Shown: positions 45,455 to 53,999, counted from the first letter of the stretch. The stretch: 64,000 nt of DNA from Candidatus Zixiibacteriota bacterium (GCA_024280775.1 JAJRPM010000008.1:62001-126000), one strand, 5' to 3'. Translations and numbers: made by a program. The notes: generated by a model from the letters alone, not told the origin.

Positions 45455-46144
45455 ATGACAACTGAACTAAAAAGAACCAAAGCCTCTGTTGCGCGCGCGC
45501 TAACCGATTTGCAAATCGACGACTTCCTAACCGACCACGGTTACACTATCATCGCCGGTGTCGATGAAGCCGGACGTGGTCCACTAGCCGGGCCAGTTGT
45601 CGCCGCCGCTGTCATTATTCCCGCAGGCGTCGAAATTGATGGTGTCAATGATTCAAAAAAACTATCGGCCAAACAGCGCGATGAAGTGTTTGAAGAAATC
45701 GCCGCGCGCGAAATTCCTGTCTCAGTAGGAATAATCGACAACACCACCATCGACAAAATCAATATCCTAAAAGCGTCACTAATGGCCATGCGCCGCGCAG
45801 TATGCGGATTAAAAAGCAAACCGCAATGTTGCCTCATCGATGGAACCTTCGAAATCCCAAACACCGACTACGCCCAAATGACCATAGTAGGCGGCGACGG
45901 CATCTGCCAGTCAATCGGAGCCGCATCAATTGTCGCCAAAGTCACGCGCGATAGAATCATGCAACAATACGCAAAAATTCATTCACAATTCTCCTTCTCC
46001 GAACACTTCGGCTACCCAACCCCCGGGCACCTGGCCGAGCTAAAAAAACACGGTCCAACAGCAATCCACCGCCGCTCATTCAAACCAGTAGCCGAAGCCC
46101 TAAAAGCAACTCGCCAAACCCAACTAACTGCAGTTCTCCACTAA
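45455..46144 (+). CDS. rnhB: Ribonuclease HII
   Basis: The 229-residue enzyme cleaves RNA in RNA-DNA hybrids and at single ribonucleotides. Active-site acidic residues appear in GVDEAGRGPLAGPV (Asp, Glu), the Asp in CLIDGTFEIP, and a later Asp in KVTRDRIMQQY. ILKASLMAMRRAV and HFGYPTPGHLAELKKHGPTAIHRRSF are further family motifs. Full length. A dispersed repeat follows, then yraN. Confidence 0.97.
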   Translation: MTTELKRTKASVARALTDLQIDDFLTDHGYTIIAGVDEAGRGPLAGPVVAAAVIIPAGVEIDGVNDSKKLSAKQRDEVFEEIAAREIPVSVGIIDNTTIDKINILKASLMAMRRAVCGLKSKPQCCLIDGTFEIPNTDYAQMTIVGGDGICQSIGAASIVAKVTRDRIMQQYAKIHSQFSFSEHFGYPTPGHLAELKKHGPTAIHRRSFKPVAEALKATRQTQLTAVLH

Positions 46145-46161
46145 GGCAATGCGCTCTAGCA

Positions 46162-46200
46162 GTCATTGCGAGCGAAGCGCGGCAATCCCAAACGATTCGT
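46162..46200. repeat. Half copy of the GTCATTGCGAG repeat
   Basis: GTCATTGCGAGCGAAGCGCG then GCAATCCC matches one arm of the 91-bp family; the inverted arm is absent. Confidence 0.7.
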
Positions 46201-46250
46201 AACCACACCCTTTACAATCAAGCTCGCTACAAAAAGTACCCCAACCCCCT

Positions 46251-46331
46251 GTAATGCTGAGCGCAGTGAAGTATCTTGCTGACGCTAGCAGGATGAATCG
46301 ACAAAAGACACTTCGCTGCGCTCAGCGTGAC
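46251..46331. repeat. Palindromic repeat of GCTGAGCGCAG...CTGCGCTCAGC type
   Basis: Outer arms GTAATGCTGAGCGCAGTGAAG-like and CTTCGCTGCGCTCAGCGTGAC pair with few mismatches, and an inner CTTGCT/AGCAGG hairpin is present. It is a different family from the GTCATTGCGAG repeat but placed right behind its half copy. Confidence 0.8.
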
Positions 46332-46390
46332 AAGCCAATGGGCATTTTACTTCCAGCGAAATTCCGTCTATATTCAATCAGGCGCAAACC

Positions 46391-46801
46391 ATGAATTCAA
46401 ATAAAGACAAATCCCGCAAACCTGACAAAAAAAACCTCGGCGCAAACCGCCGCCGTGACGGCTATCACTACGAGGAAGTAGCGGCACGCTACTATCAGGG
46501 TCTGGGTTATGAAATAGTTGCGCGAAACTACCAAGCCGGACATCGCGAAATAGATCTGATTGTGCAAAACTCAGAAGCGCTGATTTTTGTGGAAGTAAAA
46601 GGCGGACGAGTAGAATTCATGGGCCATCCGTCACACCGCGTCGATGAACGAAAACAAAAACTACTCATAAAAGCCGCCCAGGAATATCTCTCCAAACACG
46701 ACGTAGACGGACTCGATTTGAGTTTCGATGTGCTAACTGTCACACTTGATAGAGCAGGAGAGAAAATCGAACGCTACGAAAATGTAATTCAAGCGGAGTA
46801 G
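46391..46801 (+). CDS. YraN/UPF0102 endonuclease-like protein
   Basis: The 136-residue protein shows the UPF0102 core: GYEIVARNYQAGHREIDLIVQNSEALIFVEVKG, with the Glu-Asp-(E-V-K) restriction-nuclease-fold residues, followed by VDERKQKLLIKAAQEYL. It often lies next to rnhB, as here, and is thought to process nucleic acid. The N-terminus has a Lys/Asp-rich extension. It is convergent with the next gene, 13 bases apart. Confidence 0.92.
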   Translation: MNSNKDKSRKPDKKNLGANRRRDGYHYEEVAARYYQGLGYEIVARNYQAGHREIDLIVQNSEALIFVEVKGGRVEFMGHPSHRVDERKQKLLIKAAQEYLSKHDVDGLDLSFDVLTVTLDRAGEKIERYENVIQAE

Positions 46802-46814
46802 AGTCACGCCTTAA

Positions 46815-47288
46815 CTATTCTGCCTCAGTGCTATCCAATATCGCAGTAGTATCAGTCAGGCTATCTTCAGCTAAACTATTTGCAACCAAAGTGTCAATTG
46901 GTGGGGAGAGGCGCATTAGCTCCAACTCAGTCAGCGAATCAACATACACCCGCACCTGCTTCCAAAACACCGCCAGCTTTTCTTCCTGCCCGTCAAATGA
47001 ATTCACATAGCTATCAATGCTATCAGAGCTAAGATTCCAGGAACTCAACATCGAATCCTTAATCTCCTGCCAACCTGTTTCATTTGGTTTCCCCTGAACA
47101 TCATTATCATGCTGCAAAGCCTCGGCCACCGCCAACTTCGCCACCGCCGCGGCGTAGACCTTGGTTTTCTCCAAATTCGAGGCCTCCCGGTGTTCGTGCC
47201 ACATTGAATAACTAACCCCGATTCCAACAATCAGGACAATTACCAGCAACCTTTTCAGATAAAAAACCAGCACAATCTCTCCGTTCAA
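46815..47288 (-). CDS. Single-pass membrane protein, unknown
   Basis: The 157-residue protein has an N-terminal helix (about 7-27, FYLKRLLVIVLIVGIGVSY) and a polar, acidic domain with coiled-coil-like heptads (VYAAAVAKLAVAEALQHDND). The C-terminal tail is Asp/Thr/Glu-rich. It is probably anchored with the domain outside the cytoplasm. No family is recognised. Confidence 0.65.
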   Translation of the reverse strand: MNGEIVLVFYLKRLLVIVLIVGIGVSYSMWHEHREASNLEKTKVYAAAVAKLAVAEALQHDNDVQGKPNETGWQEIKDSMLSSWNLSSDSIDSYVNSFDGQEEKLAVFWKQVRVYVDSLTELELMRLSPPIDTLVANSLAEDSLTDTTAILDSTEAE

Positions 47289-47430
47289 ACTCCGGCTTAA
47301 ATCATTGACTACTCTGGCCTATTCTGCGATGTTTCTTTGGATCGCCATTTACGGCCAAAGCTGTATAAGAGTACAGCCGTTATCCGATTGACTCAAGTAA
47401 CAATCAAGCCAAAAGCAAAACGAAGAGAAT

Positions 47431-48810
47431 ATGACCCAGGAAAATAAGAACAACGAGAATAAGAGCGCCGAAGTTGACGCCGCCCCCGCCGATGCGCTAG
47501 ACCGTCAGGAATACACCGGCAAATACCGCTATGGCGCGGCCGATTACCAAAAATCCGTAACCAGACGCAAATCCAAGTCCATCAAAATCGGCAAAGTCCT
47601 AATCGGCGGCGGTTTCCCAATCGCCGTCCAATCGATGACCACCACCGACACTCGTGATGTAGAGGCCACTGTCCGCCAAATTCAGGCCCTGCAAAACGAG
47701 GGTTGCGAAATTGTCCGCGTCTCCGTCCTGAACATGGAAGCCGCCGAGGCTCTCGGCGCGATAAAAGCCCGAATTGAGATTCCCATCGTAGCCGATATAC
47801 ATTTCCGCTACAAACTAGCTCTGGAGGCCATAAATCAGGGCGTGCATAAAGTCCGGCTAAACCCCGGTAATATCGGCGCGCGCCACAAAGTCGAGGCCGT
47901 CTGCGCCGCCGCCAAAGACCGCGGTATCCCAATCCGCATCGGCGTAAACTCCGGCTCGCTCCCGCAGGACCTGCTCAAAAGATACGGCCATGACGACCCC
48001 GAGGCTTTCGCGCTCGCGGCCATGCGCCAAATCGAAATCCTCGAGGATCACAATTTCAACAACATCGCCATCAGCGTAAAATCCACCAACGTAAACACCG
48101 CCTTCTACGCCTACCAAATCCTCGCCACCATGACCGAGCACCCTTTCCACGTAGGCATCACCGAAGCCGGAACCAAATGGCCCGGCTCAATAAAATCCTC
48201 CGTCGGAATCGGCGCGATCCTAATGGGCGGCCTTGGTGACACTATCCGCGTGTCACTAGCAACCGACCCGGTTGAAGAAGTAAAAGTCGGCAAACAAATT
48301 CTAAAATCACTAGAACTAAAGCAAGAGGGCGTGGATATAATCGCCTGCCCAACCTGCGGACGTTGCCAGATTGACATGATACCGCTAGCCGAAGAAGTAG
48401 AGCGCCGCACCAAACATTTCAAAACCCCGCTAAAAGCCGCCGTGATGGGTTGCGTTGTTAACGGCCCCGGCGAAGCAATGGCCGCCGATATCGGAATAGC
48501 CGGCGGCGACGGAATAGGCCTGCTCTTCAAAAAAGGCAAAGTAGTAGGCGAAGTAAAAGAACACGAACTAGCCGACCTCCTAGTCTCAGAAATCGCCAAA
48601 CTAACCGGCGAAAAAGTAGCAGACGACGACCCTCTAAGCGACCTAGCCGGTCGCCCGCCCCTTGGGGTGGGTTCCTCTCCCAAGGATGGTGACTCCCGAA
48701 TCCACAAAATAACCTCCGGCAAAAACCGCCTGGAAGGCAATACCACCGGGCGAGGCGGAACCCTAAAATCCGAACATCCGGATTGGCTACCCGAGAGCGC
48801 TAAGAAGTAA
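47431..48810 (+). CDS. ispG: 4-hydroxy-3-methylbut-2-enyl diphosphate synthase
   Basis: The 459-residue [4Fe-4S] enzyme catalyses the penultimate MEP-pathway step. The TIM-barrel part begins at IKIGKVLIGGGFPIAVQSMTTTDT and runs through ADIHFRYKLALEA. Cluster cysteines lie in ACPTCGRCQID (two) and MGCVVNGPGEA (one). It has a 40-residue acidic N-terminal extension and a C-terminal extension of about 75 residues (AGRPPLGVGSSPKDGD...) after the normal end near LVSEIAKL, encoded in part by a palindrome-like GC-rich stretch at 48652-48690. The core is intact. Confidence 0.96.
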   Translation: MTQENKNNENKSAEVDAAPADALDRQEYTGKYRYGAADYQKSVTRRKSKSIKIGKVLIGGGFPIAVQSMTTTDTRDVEATVRQIQALQNEGCEIVRVSVLNMEAAEALGAIKARIEIPIVADIHFRYKLALEAINQGVHKVRLNPGNIGARHKVEAVCAAAKDRGIPIRIGVNSGSLPQDLLKRYGHDDPEAFALAAMRQIEILEDHNFNNIAISVKSTNVNTAFYAYQILATMTEHPFHVGITEAGTKWPGSIKSSVGIGAILMGGLGDTIRVSLATDPVEEVKVGKQILKSLELKQEGVDIIACPTCGRCQIDMIPLAEEVERRTKHFKTPLKAAVMGCVVNGPGEAMAADIGIAGGDGIGLLFKKGKVVGEVKEHELADLLVSEIAKLTGEKVADDDPLSDLAGRPPLGVGSSPKDGDSRIHKITSGKNRLEGNTTGRGGTLKSEHPDWLPESAKK

Positions 48811-48834
48811 GCGTTAGGTCTCTATAAGCAAACT

Positions 48835-49521
48835 ATGGATACCGTACTGAATACCATTCCTGAATGGATGCCACCACTCATTACAACAATAATTCTCATT
48901 AGTTCATTGTTTATTGGCTCGAGAAAGAATACTAGAAAGGTTTGGAAATTTGGAGTACTATTATTGGGAATTGTAGTACTCTGGCTGGGGTGGCACCAGC
49001 AGAATACTGCTCAAGAAATTCTTGATAGACAAATCGGGCAGATGCTTAGTGACGGCGCCAAAGAGGAGCAAGCAAGGTCAATTCTCAAAGCTATTGATGG
49101 GGTACAGGCAACCACTGACGAAACACTTGCCTTAGTCAACAACTTCACCTCTCATTCAGACTCACTGTATTTGGCAAAGCCAAGCTCAACAAAGACACAA
49201 ACAAGACTTAGGAGAGTTGAAAGCAAGTCTGTGTTCTCGCAACTTCTGCCATCTGGAGAGAGGCTAACACAGTTGGTGTTCAGAGACGGAGAGAATCGTG
49301 TCCTGCGCGACATCGAAATCAACCTAACTTTTGATAATCCAATCCTTTCGGCATCCTATAGGTTCTCTGGCGCAGTTGTAATAGATCAGAACTCCCTTAT
49401 CGCACTAAAAGACTCAACTCGTCTCATTTTTCGCACAGGATACCTAAGTCCATCCAACGATATTTACATCAGCATCATTAGTAGAGACTCGTTGTCTATT
49501 CAAGAGAATCTGAAACCGTAG
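48835..49521 (+). CDS. Membrane protein with cytoplasmic helical region, unknown
   Basis: The 228-residue protein has two N-terminal membrane helices (about 12-28 and 38-54), a coiled-coil-like stretch (about 60-100) and a mixed beta region. Codon use is more AT-rich than in ispG. I recognise no family. It is followed by a palindromic repeat and the propeller lipoprotein, so it may be part of an acquired segment. Confidence 0.6.
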   Translation: MDTVLNTIPEWMPPLITTIILISSLFIGSRKNTRKVWKFGVLLLGIVVLWLGWHQQNTAQEILDRQIGQMLSDGAKEEQARSILKAIDGVQATTDETLALVNNFTSHSDSLYLAKPSSTKTQTRLRRVESKSVFSQLLPSGERLTQLVFRDGENRVLRDIEINLTFDNPILSASYRFSGAVVIDQNSLIALKDSTRLIFRTGYLSPSNDIYISIISRDSLSIQENLKP

Positions 49522-49534
49522 AAGTTGTCCGGCA

Positions 49535-49636
49535 GGGTGGCAGGGTGGCCCACCCTTTGGGTGGGATTATTGTCAATAAATGAGAAGGAAGCCCACCTGA
49601 AAGGTGGGCCACCCGTCCCGAGACAACCAATCGGGA
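49535..49636. repeat. Palindromic repeat GGTGGCCCACC type
   Basis: GGTGGCCCACCCTTTGGGTGGG and CCCACCTGAAAGGTGGGCCACC are each hairpins and also pair with each other, followed by TCCCGA...TCGGGA. It lies between two AT-rich genes. Confidence 0.75.
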
Positions 49637-49747
49637 CTCTATCAACAACCCGCAAGCGGATGGGGCGTCCGTACTACTCAAAACTGGAACTGATTGGTAG
49701 AGGCAATCGTTGTTCCATTTCATTTATTCACAGAAAAGTCAGAGTTC

Positions 49748-50863
49748 ATGTCTAGATCGAAAGCGCTAATTCTAATCACTCTTCTACTAAACGCTTTTAC
49801 ATGTTTGACTTCATGTTACGGGCAAAGTAAGTCTCACAATGATAAACAGAGCTCAATTGTATCCATTGGTGAAACTGTCTCAAGAATGGGTACAAGTTTA
49901 CCAGTTATTTTGCAGGACAAGAATAATGACTATTGGTTTGGGGGCGATGGTGTGTATAAATATGATGGTAAAAGTATAGTACATTTTACTGTCAAAGATG
50001 GTTTGTGTAGCAATGCTATCATTGGTATACAAGAAGATAGTAATGGCAATATGTATTTTGATACACCCGAAGGTGTCAGTAAGTTTGATGGACTACAATT
50101 TACGACGTTGGATGTAATTAAAAAAAACTCCTCAAAAAATCAATGGAAGTTAGAACCTGATGATTTATGGTTCAGAATGGGATGGAACAGAAGTGGACCA
50201 TTTCGATATGATGGCAAGTTTTTGTATTATTTAGAGTTTCCCAAGACCAATCAAGAAATTGAGTTCTATTCAAAACACCCAAATGCATCCTATAATCCTT
50301 ATGGAATATATTCATTATATAAAGACAGTAGGGGAATAGTTTGGTTCGGCACAGCTTCGCTAGGAGTGTGCCGTTATGATGGCAAATCATTTAGCTGGCT
50401 CTATGAAAAACATTTGACTGAGACGCCGAATGGAGGTGACTTTGGTATTCGCTCCATTATTGAAGATGGAGATGGACACTTTTGGTTCTGCAATACAAGA
50501 TATCGCTACGATATCTATTCCGTAGACTCAGTAAAGAACGGAACAAGTCTTATGAGTTATAGAAAGAAAAAAGGGGCTGACATGTTAAATGGCAGTAATG
50601 AAAACTCTTTTCCATACTTCATGTCAATTGCAAAAGACAACAACGATGATTTATGGATGGCAACGTACGACGAAGGTGTTTGGCGATATGATGGTGAACA
50701 TCTAACTCAGTATCCTATTAAAGAGAACAATGAAATTGTTAATCTCTTTTCTATTTATAAAGACAATCAAGGTCATATATGGCTTGGCACTCACAATTCA
50801 GGAGTCTATAAATTCAACGGTTCCTCGTTTGAAAAATTTTTGCCCCAATACCAGAAACAATGA
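49748..50863 (+). CDS. Lipoprotein with two-component-regulator-type propeller repeats
   Basis: The 371-residue product has a lipoprotein signal (SKALILITLLLNAFTCLTSC) and then seven Reg_prop blades. Examples of the repeat are NDYWFGGDGVYKYDG, RGIVWFGTASLGVCRYDGKS, DDLWMATYDEGVWRYDG and GHIWLGTHNSGVYKFNG. Seven blades make a full beta-propeller, usually the sensor half of hybrid histidine kinases, but no kinase domain follows, so it is a free extracytoplasmic propeller. The gene is clearly AT-richer than its surroundings, a sign of transfer. The ATG at 49748 gives the signal peptide; upstream in-frame sequence is repeat-derived. Confidence 0.85.
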   Translation: MSRSKALILITLLLNAFTCLTSCYGQSKSHNDKQSSIVSIGETVSRMGTSLPVILQDKNNDYWFGGDGVYKYDGKSIVHFTVKDGLCSNAIIGIQEDSNGNMYFDTPEGVSKFDGLQFTTLDVIKKNSSKNQWKLEPDDLWFRMGWNRSGPFRYDGKFLYYLEFPKTNQEIEFYSKHPNASYNPYGIYSLYKDSRGIVWFGTASLGVCRYDGKSFSWLYEKHLTETPNGGDFGIRSIIEDGDGHFWFCNTRYRYDIYSVDSVKNGTSLMSYRKKKGADMLNGSNENSFPYFMSIAKDNNDDLWMATYDEGVWRYDGEHLTQYPIKENNEIVNLFSIYKDNQGHIWLGTHNSGVYKFNGSSFEKFLPQYQKQ

Positions 50864-51397
50864 ACTTTTGATTTTGATATCTTGAACTGTGTATGTTCAG
50901 CACGGCTGGGCGCCCCGGACGTTCGGGCTTGTTGATAAAGTCGAATCGTGTTGTGCCGGGTCTTGCGACGGCGTTTTTTGCCGTCGTGTGACCCGGCGCT
51001 TGCTCTATGAAAAAGTGTGGGGTCACAATTTTCGCAGAAGCGAAAATCAAGACCCCACACAACAAATTAAACTTTATCAACGAGCCCGAAGGCGGACATC
51101 CAGGCAACCCCCGATGAAAAAGCCAGCAATGTCATTCCCATATCTAGCCCCGACAAAAAAACAGCCAAATCACCCCAAAATCCAACCCACCCCCATAATA
51201 TGACACCCACTCCGCAATCTACAAAAAGACTACAACATTCCTCCAAGCCATACCCGTATTTACCGAACGAACCCATTTATCAGGCTTTCTTAGCCCTTGC
51301 TTGTCTGCTCTCTGTGGCCTATTTTCCTCCAGTATGCGAATTCCAGTGATCGAAATCAGAAATATACTCGTATTGTCTAATAGTCGATGGGGTCTCT
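50864..51397. other. Spacer with multi-hairpin element
   Basis: 534 bp separate the propeller lipoprotein from the ECF sigma gene. The 169-bp element at 50922-51090 fills its first third. From 51120 to 51300 the sequence is A/C-rich (many CCAAATCACCCC-like stretches) and codes for nothing recognisable. The last 90 bases probably hold the sigma gene promoter. Confidence 0.55.
50922..51090. repeat. 169-bp nested-palindrome element
   Basis: Terminal arms TTCGGGCTTGTTGATAAAGT and the inverse of ACTTTATCAACGAGCCCGAA match over 20 bp with one mismatch. Inside are GCCGGGTC/GACCCGGC enclosing ACGGCG/CGCCGT, and GTGTGGGGTC/GACCCCACAC enclosing TTTTCGC/GCGAAAA. It has no coding capacity and no obvious target duplication. 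It may be a miniature mobile element or a structured RNA. Confidence 0.8.
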
Positions 51398-51988
51398 ATG
51401 TCGACTAATGGTGGTTTCGATTTCGCCGCTCATCTCGATGGAGTTCTCCTGGGGCGAATCCAGGCCGGCGACCAAAGCGGACTCTCGGCGCTCTATGATA
51501 GCCGCGCTCGATTGATTTTCAGCGTAGTCTTGAATATCGTGCGCAACAACGACGACGCCCAGGAGGTAACACAGGCTGTGTTCCTGCGCATCTGGGAAAA
51601 AGCCCAGAGCTTCGATCCCCAAAAGGGGAGCGTATTGGCCTGGATAGTAACAATAGCGCGACGATTGGCAATTGACAGAACCCGCTCCAAGCATCACCGC
51701 GCCCAAAAGGATTCAGTAGAACTGGAGCCCAATAGCAGAGACGAGGCTATGCAATCAGGAGCCGGAAAAGAAAGCGAACAACTAGCTCTCGGAATCGTAG
51801 TCGAACGCGCTCTGAATCGGCTAGAAAGTCTCAATAGTGATCACAGGGAAGTGATAGAGCTGGCCTACTATGGCGGACTGTCACATTCAGAAATCGCCGA
51901 ACAAATAGAAAAACCACTCGGAACCGTCAAAAGCCGACTCCGGGCGGCAATCTCTCACCTGCGCGACCTGATGGGCGCAGACGCATAA
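51398..51988 (+). CDS. ECF-type RNA polymerase sigma factor
   Basis: The 196-residue group IV sigma factor has region 2 (about 25-95, ALYDSRARLIFSVVLNIVRNNDDAQEVTQAVFLRIWEKA) and region 4 (about 135-190, LNRLESLNSDHREVIELAYYGGLSHSEIAEQIEKPLGTVKSRLRAA). The YYGGLSHSEIA pattern is of the SigK/ECF19-like kind usually paired with RskA-type anti-sigma factors, and such a gene follows 21 bases downstream. It probably controls the spondin-type lipoprotein next in line and perhaps other envelope genes. Confidence 0.93.
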   Translation: MSTNGGFDFAAHLDGVLLGRIQAGDQSGLSALYDSRARLIFSVVLNIVRNNDDAQEVTQAVFLRIWEKAQSFDPQKGSVLAWIVTIARRLAIDRTRSKHHRAQKDSVELEPNSRDEAMQSGAGKESEQLALGIVVERALNRLESLNSDHREVIELAYYGGLSHSEIAEQIEKPLGTVKSRLRAAISHLRDLMGADA

Positions 51989-52009
51989 TAAGTTGTAACG
52001 AGCAGTCAC

Positions 52010-52822
52010 ATGGAACACAAAGAAGCATACGAACTAATAGACGCCTACGTCTTCGGCACACTCGCTGAAAGCGAGTTTCAGGCAGTCGAGAAACACTTGG
52101 AAACCAAGTGCGAAGAATGCTATGCCCGCCTACGTGAAGCAGGCGAAGTCTCAGTAGAGCTGGCCCAAGGCCTAAAAGTCACCTCACCACCTGCCAGCCT
52201 GAAGCTTGCGCTGATGGAGCAAGTCAACAAGACAACGGTCCTTCCCGAATCCAATGAAGCCAGCGCCGACAAGCCACAACAGGGTGGAGGCGCATGGACA
52301 AAGGCCCTCACCTTAGTCGGAGCCGCGGCAGTAATAGCCCTGTCTTTTTGGAATGTCTCGCTCAATTCGAGAATCACCTCACTCCAGAGCCAGCTTAAAG
52401 AATCCAGCGCCAAACTAAACAGGCTAGTTGCTGACAACTCCGTCCAAAACGACGCAACTATGCTACTCGGCAAACCCTGCACACGTTTAGTCGACCTTGC
52501 CGGAGTCGACCCGAATCCTCAGGCCTTCGCAAAGCTCTTTCTGCATCCCGACGAAGACTTCGCGGTTTTCTATGCTTACCAATTACCGGATGTCCCCGAA
52601 GGCAGAGAATATCAGGCCTGGATAAAGCGCGATGGCACAACTCAGAGCGTCGGAGTCTTCACCGTCGAAGAGGACGGCTACGCCATCCTGAAATTCCGCG
52701 GACTACCAAAGGTCACTTCAATCGACTCTTTTATGGTCACCATCGAACCAATGGGCGGTGCCAAAAAACCAACCGGCATGAGATATCTCCTTGGCTACAA
52801 CACACTTAGCAAAGTGCACTAA
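52010..52822 (+). CDS. RskA-like zinc anti-sigma factor
   Basis: The 270-residue membrane anti-sigma factor has an N-terminal zinc motif H29-x4-C34-x2-C37 that should grip the sigma factor in the cytoplasm. A membrane helix (about 98-116, LVGAAAVIALSFWNVSL) and a coiled coil (NSRITSLQSQLKESSAKLNRLV) follow. The periplasmic RskA-type domain (about 150-265) has PDVPEGREYQAWIKRDGTTQSVGVF and ending YLLGYNTLSKVH. Release probably needs regulated proteolysis. It is paired with the preceding sigma gene. Confidence 0.92.
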   Translation: MEHKEAYELIDAYVFGTLAESEFQAVEKHLETKCEECYARLREAGEVSVELAQGLKVTSPPASLKLALMEQVNKTTVLPESNEASADKPQQGGGAWTKALTLVGAAAVIALSFWNVSLNSRITSLQSQLKESSAKLNRLVADNSVQNDATMLLGKPCTRLVDLAGVDPNPQAFAKLFLHPDEDFAVFYAYQLPDVPEGREYQAWIKRDGTTQSVGVFTVEEDGYAILKFRGLPKVTSIDSFMVTIEPMGGAKKPTGMRYLLGYNTLSKVH

Positions 52823-52856
52823 ATGTTCCATGCCCCGCGCTCGGTATGATTCCGAG

Positions 52857-52888
52857 ATACTTTCTTGGATGATTCCAAAGTATTTCAT
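52857..52888 (+). terminator. Hairpin after anti-sigma gene
   Basis: ATACTT plus TTGGA pair with TCCAA plus AGTAT (bulged), followed by TTTC. A second small CTCGG/CCGAG hairpin lies just before. It is a weak terminator candidate. Confidence 0.4.
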
Positions 52889-52972
52889 CAAATCATAGAT
52901 TTATTCAATCCAATTTATAGCCGCACTTCGTATTCCTCTCTGACAGAGTTGAAGCCCTCGGCGCTAAGTCGA

Positions 52973-53000
52973 GGAATTCAGTCAAGGAATTCTGTCGAAT
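52973..53000 (+). promoter_or_regulatory. Candidate ECF-dependent promoter of spondin gene
   Basis: GGAATT (52973-52978) and GTCGAAT (52994-53000) lie 15 bp apart, resembling the GGAA(C/T)/GTC pattern of ECF promoters. GGAATTC occurs a second time at 52986. It is upstream of the lipoprotein that follows the sigma/anti-sigma pair. Confidence 0.4.
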
Positions 53001-53032
53001 AATCAATTGTGAACCCCCGGTTCACTAAACAA

Positions 53033-53056
53033 TTCTCAGGAGATAGCGCCTGAGAA
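53033..53056 (+). promoter_or_regulatory. Leader hairpin before spondin-type gene
   Basis: TTCTCAGG and CCTGAGAA pair perfectly around AGATAGCG, followed by ACACTTTTT and then the GGGAGG ribosome site. It could be an attenuator or an mRNA-stabilising structure. Confidence 0.5.
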
Positions 53057-53078
53057 ACACTTTTTAGGGAGGATGAGT

Positions 53079-53954
53079 ATGAAGAAGTCAATGCTGACAA
53101 TGGTAGCGATATTCGCTCTTACCGGCGTAACATTCATCGGATGCAGCGAAAGCGACACAACCATGAATTCCGATACAGCAAGCGCCACATCTGCAAACAC
53201 AGCGGTTGAAACGCAAGCCCTGTATCGCAGTTCAAGCTCCGATGAGGATTCAGACGATAGCGATGGACTACGCACCTATCGTGTCACTATCAAAAACCTA
53301 AGCGTCGGACAGCCTCTCGCGCCACCGGTAATCGCTACCCACGTCAAAGGCTTCACTATGTTTGAAGTAGGCAAACTCGCCTCACGCGGGCTGGAAGCCA
53401 TTGCTGAAAACGGCGATGTGTCTTTGATGTTCAACCGTTTCAATAATTCTCCCTATGCAACCGATGCTGTCAATGTAGGAATGCCTCTGACACGATATGG
53501 CACAACAGTAGGAGGTTTCAAAGACTATGCGACTTTCGAAATCACCGGTAAGAAGCATGACCGCCTCTCAGTCGCGGCGATGCTAATCTGCACCAACGAT
53601 GGATTCACCGGATTGAACTCTGTAAAGCTACCGAAAGAGGGCAAGAAGGTCTACTACCTGAAAGGCTATGACGCCGGCACAGAATATAACACAGAGTTGA
53701 GCGCTGATATTGTCGATGGCTGTAGCGCCCTCGGCGCAGTTGCGCTTGCAGGTGATCCCAATGGCAATGACAATGACTCAGTCGACTCCAGCCCGCATCA
53801 AAGAATCAGAAAACATCGCGGCACAATGGGCAACGGAGATCTCGACCCGAATACTCACATGATTGAGAAGAAGGTCGCCAAAGTAGTGATCGAACTTATC
53901 TCAGGTGGAGATGAAGACGATGATGACCACGACAATGATGGGGATGATGATTAG
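53079..53954 (+). CDS. Spondin-domain lipoprotein
   Basis: The product has a lipoprotein-like signal ending FIGC (cysteine near 22), an acidic Ser/Asp linker, and a spondin N-type domain (about 65-225). That domain opens RTYRVTIKNLSVGQPLAPPVIATH and includes FEVGKLASRGLEAIAENGD and MLICTNDGFTGLNSVKLP. It ends with a very acidic Asp/Glu/His tail that could bind cations. The ATG at 53079 fits the GGGAGG spacing (6 bases) better than the one at 53073. It follows the sigma/anti-sigma pair and is probably their target, exported to the envelope. Confidence 0.9.
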   Translation: MKKSMLTMVAIFALTGVTFIGCSESDTTMNSDTASATSANTAVETQALYRSSSSDEDSDDSDGLRTYRVTIKNLSVGQPLAPPVIATHVKGFTMFEVGKLASRGLEAIAENGDVSLMFNRFNNSPYATDAVNVGMPLTRYGTTVGGFKDYATFEITGKKHDRLSVAAMLICTNDGFTGLNSVKLPKEGKKVYYLKGYDAGTEYNTELSADIVDGCSALGAVALAGDPNGNDNDSVDSSPHQRIRKHRGTMGNGDLDPNTHMIEKKVAKVVIELISGGDEDDDDHDNDGDDD

Positions 53955-53999
53955 TTGAGCTTAGTTTCAAACAGCAATTATTGAGAGTTTGTTGCAAAA

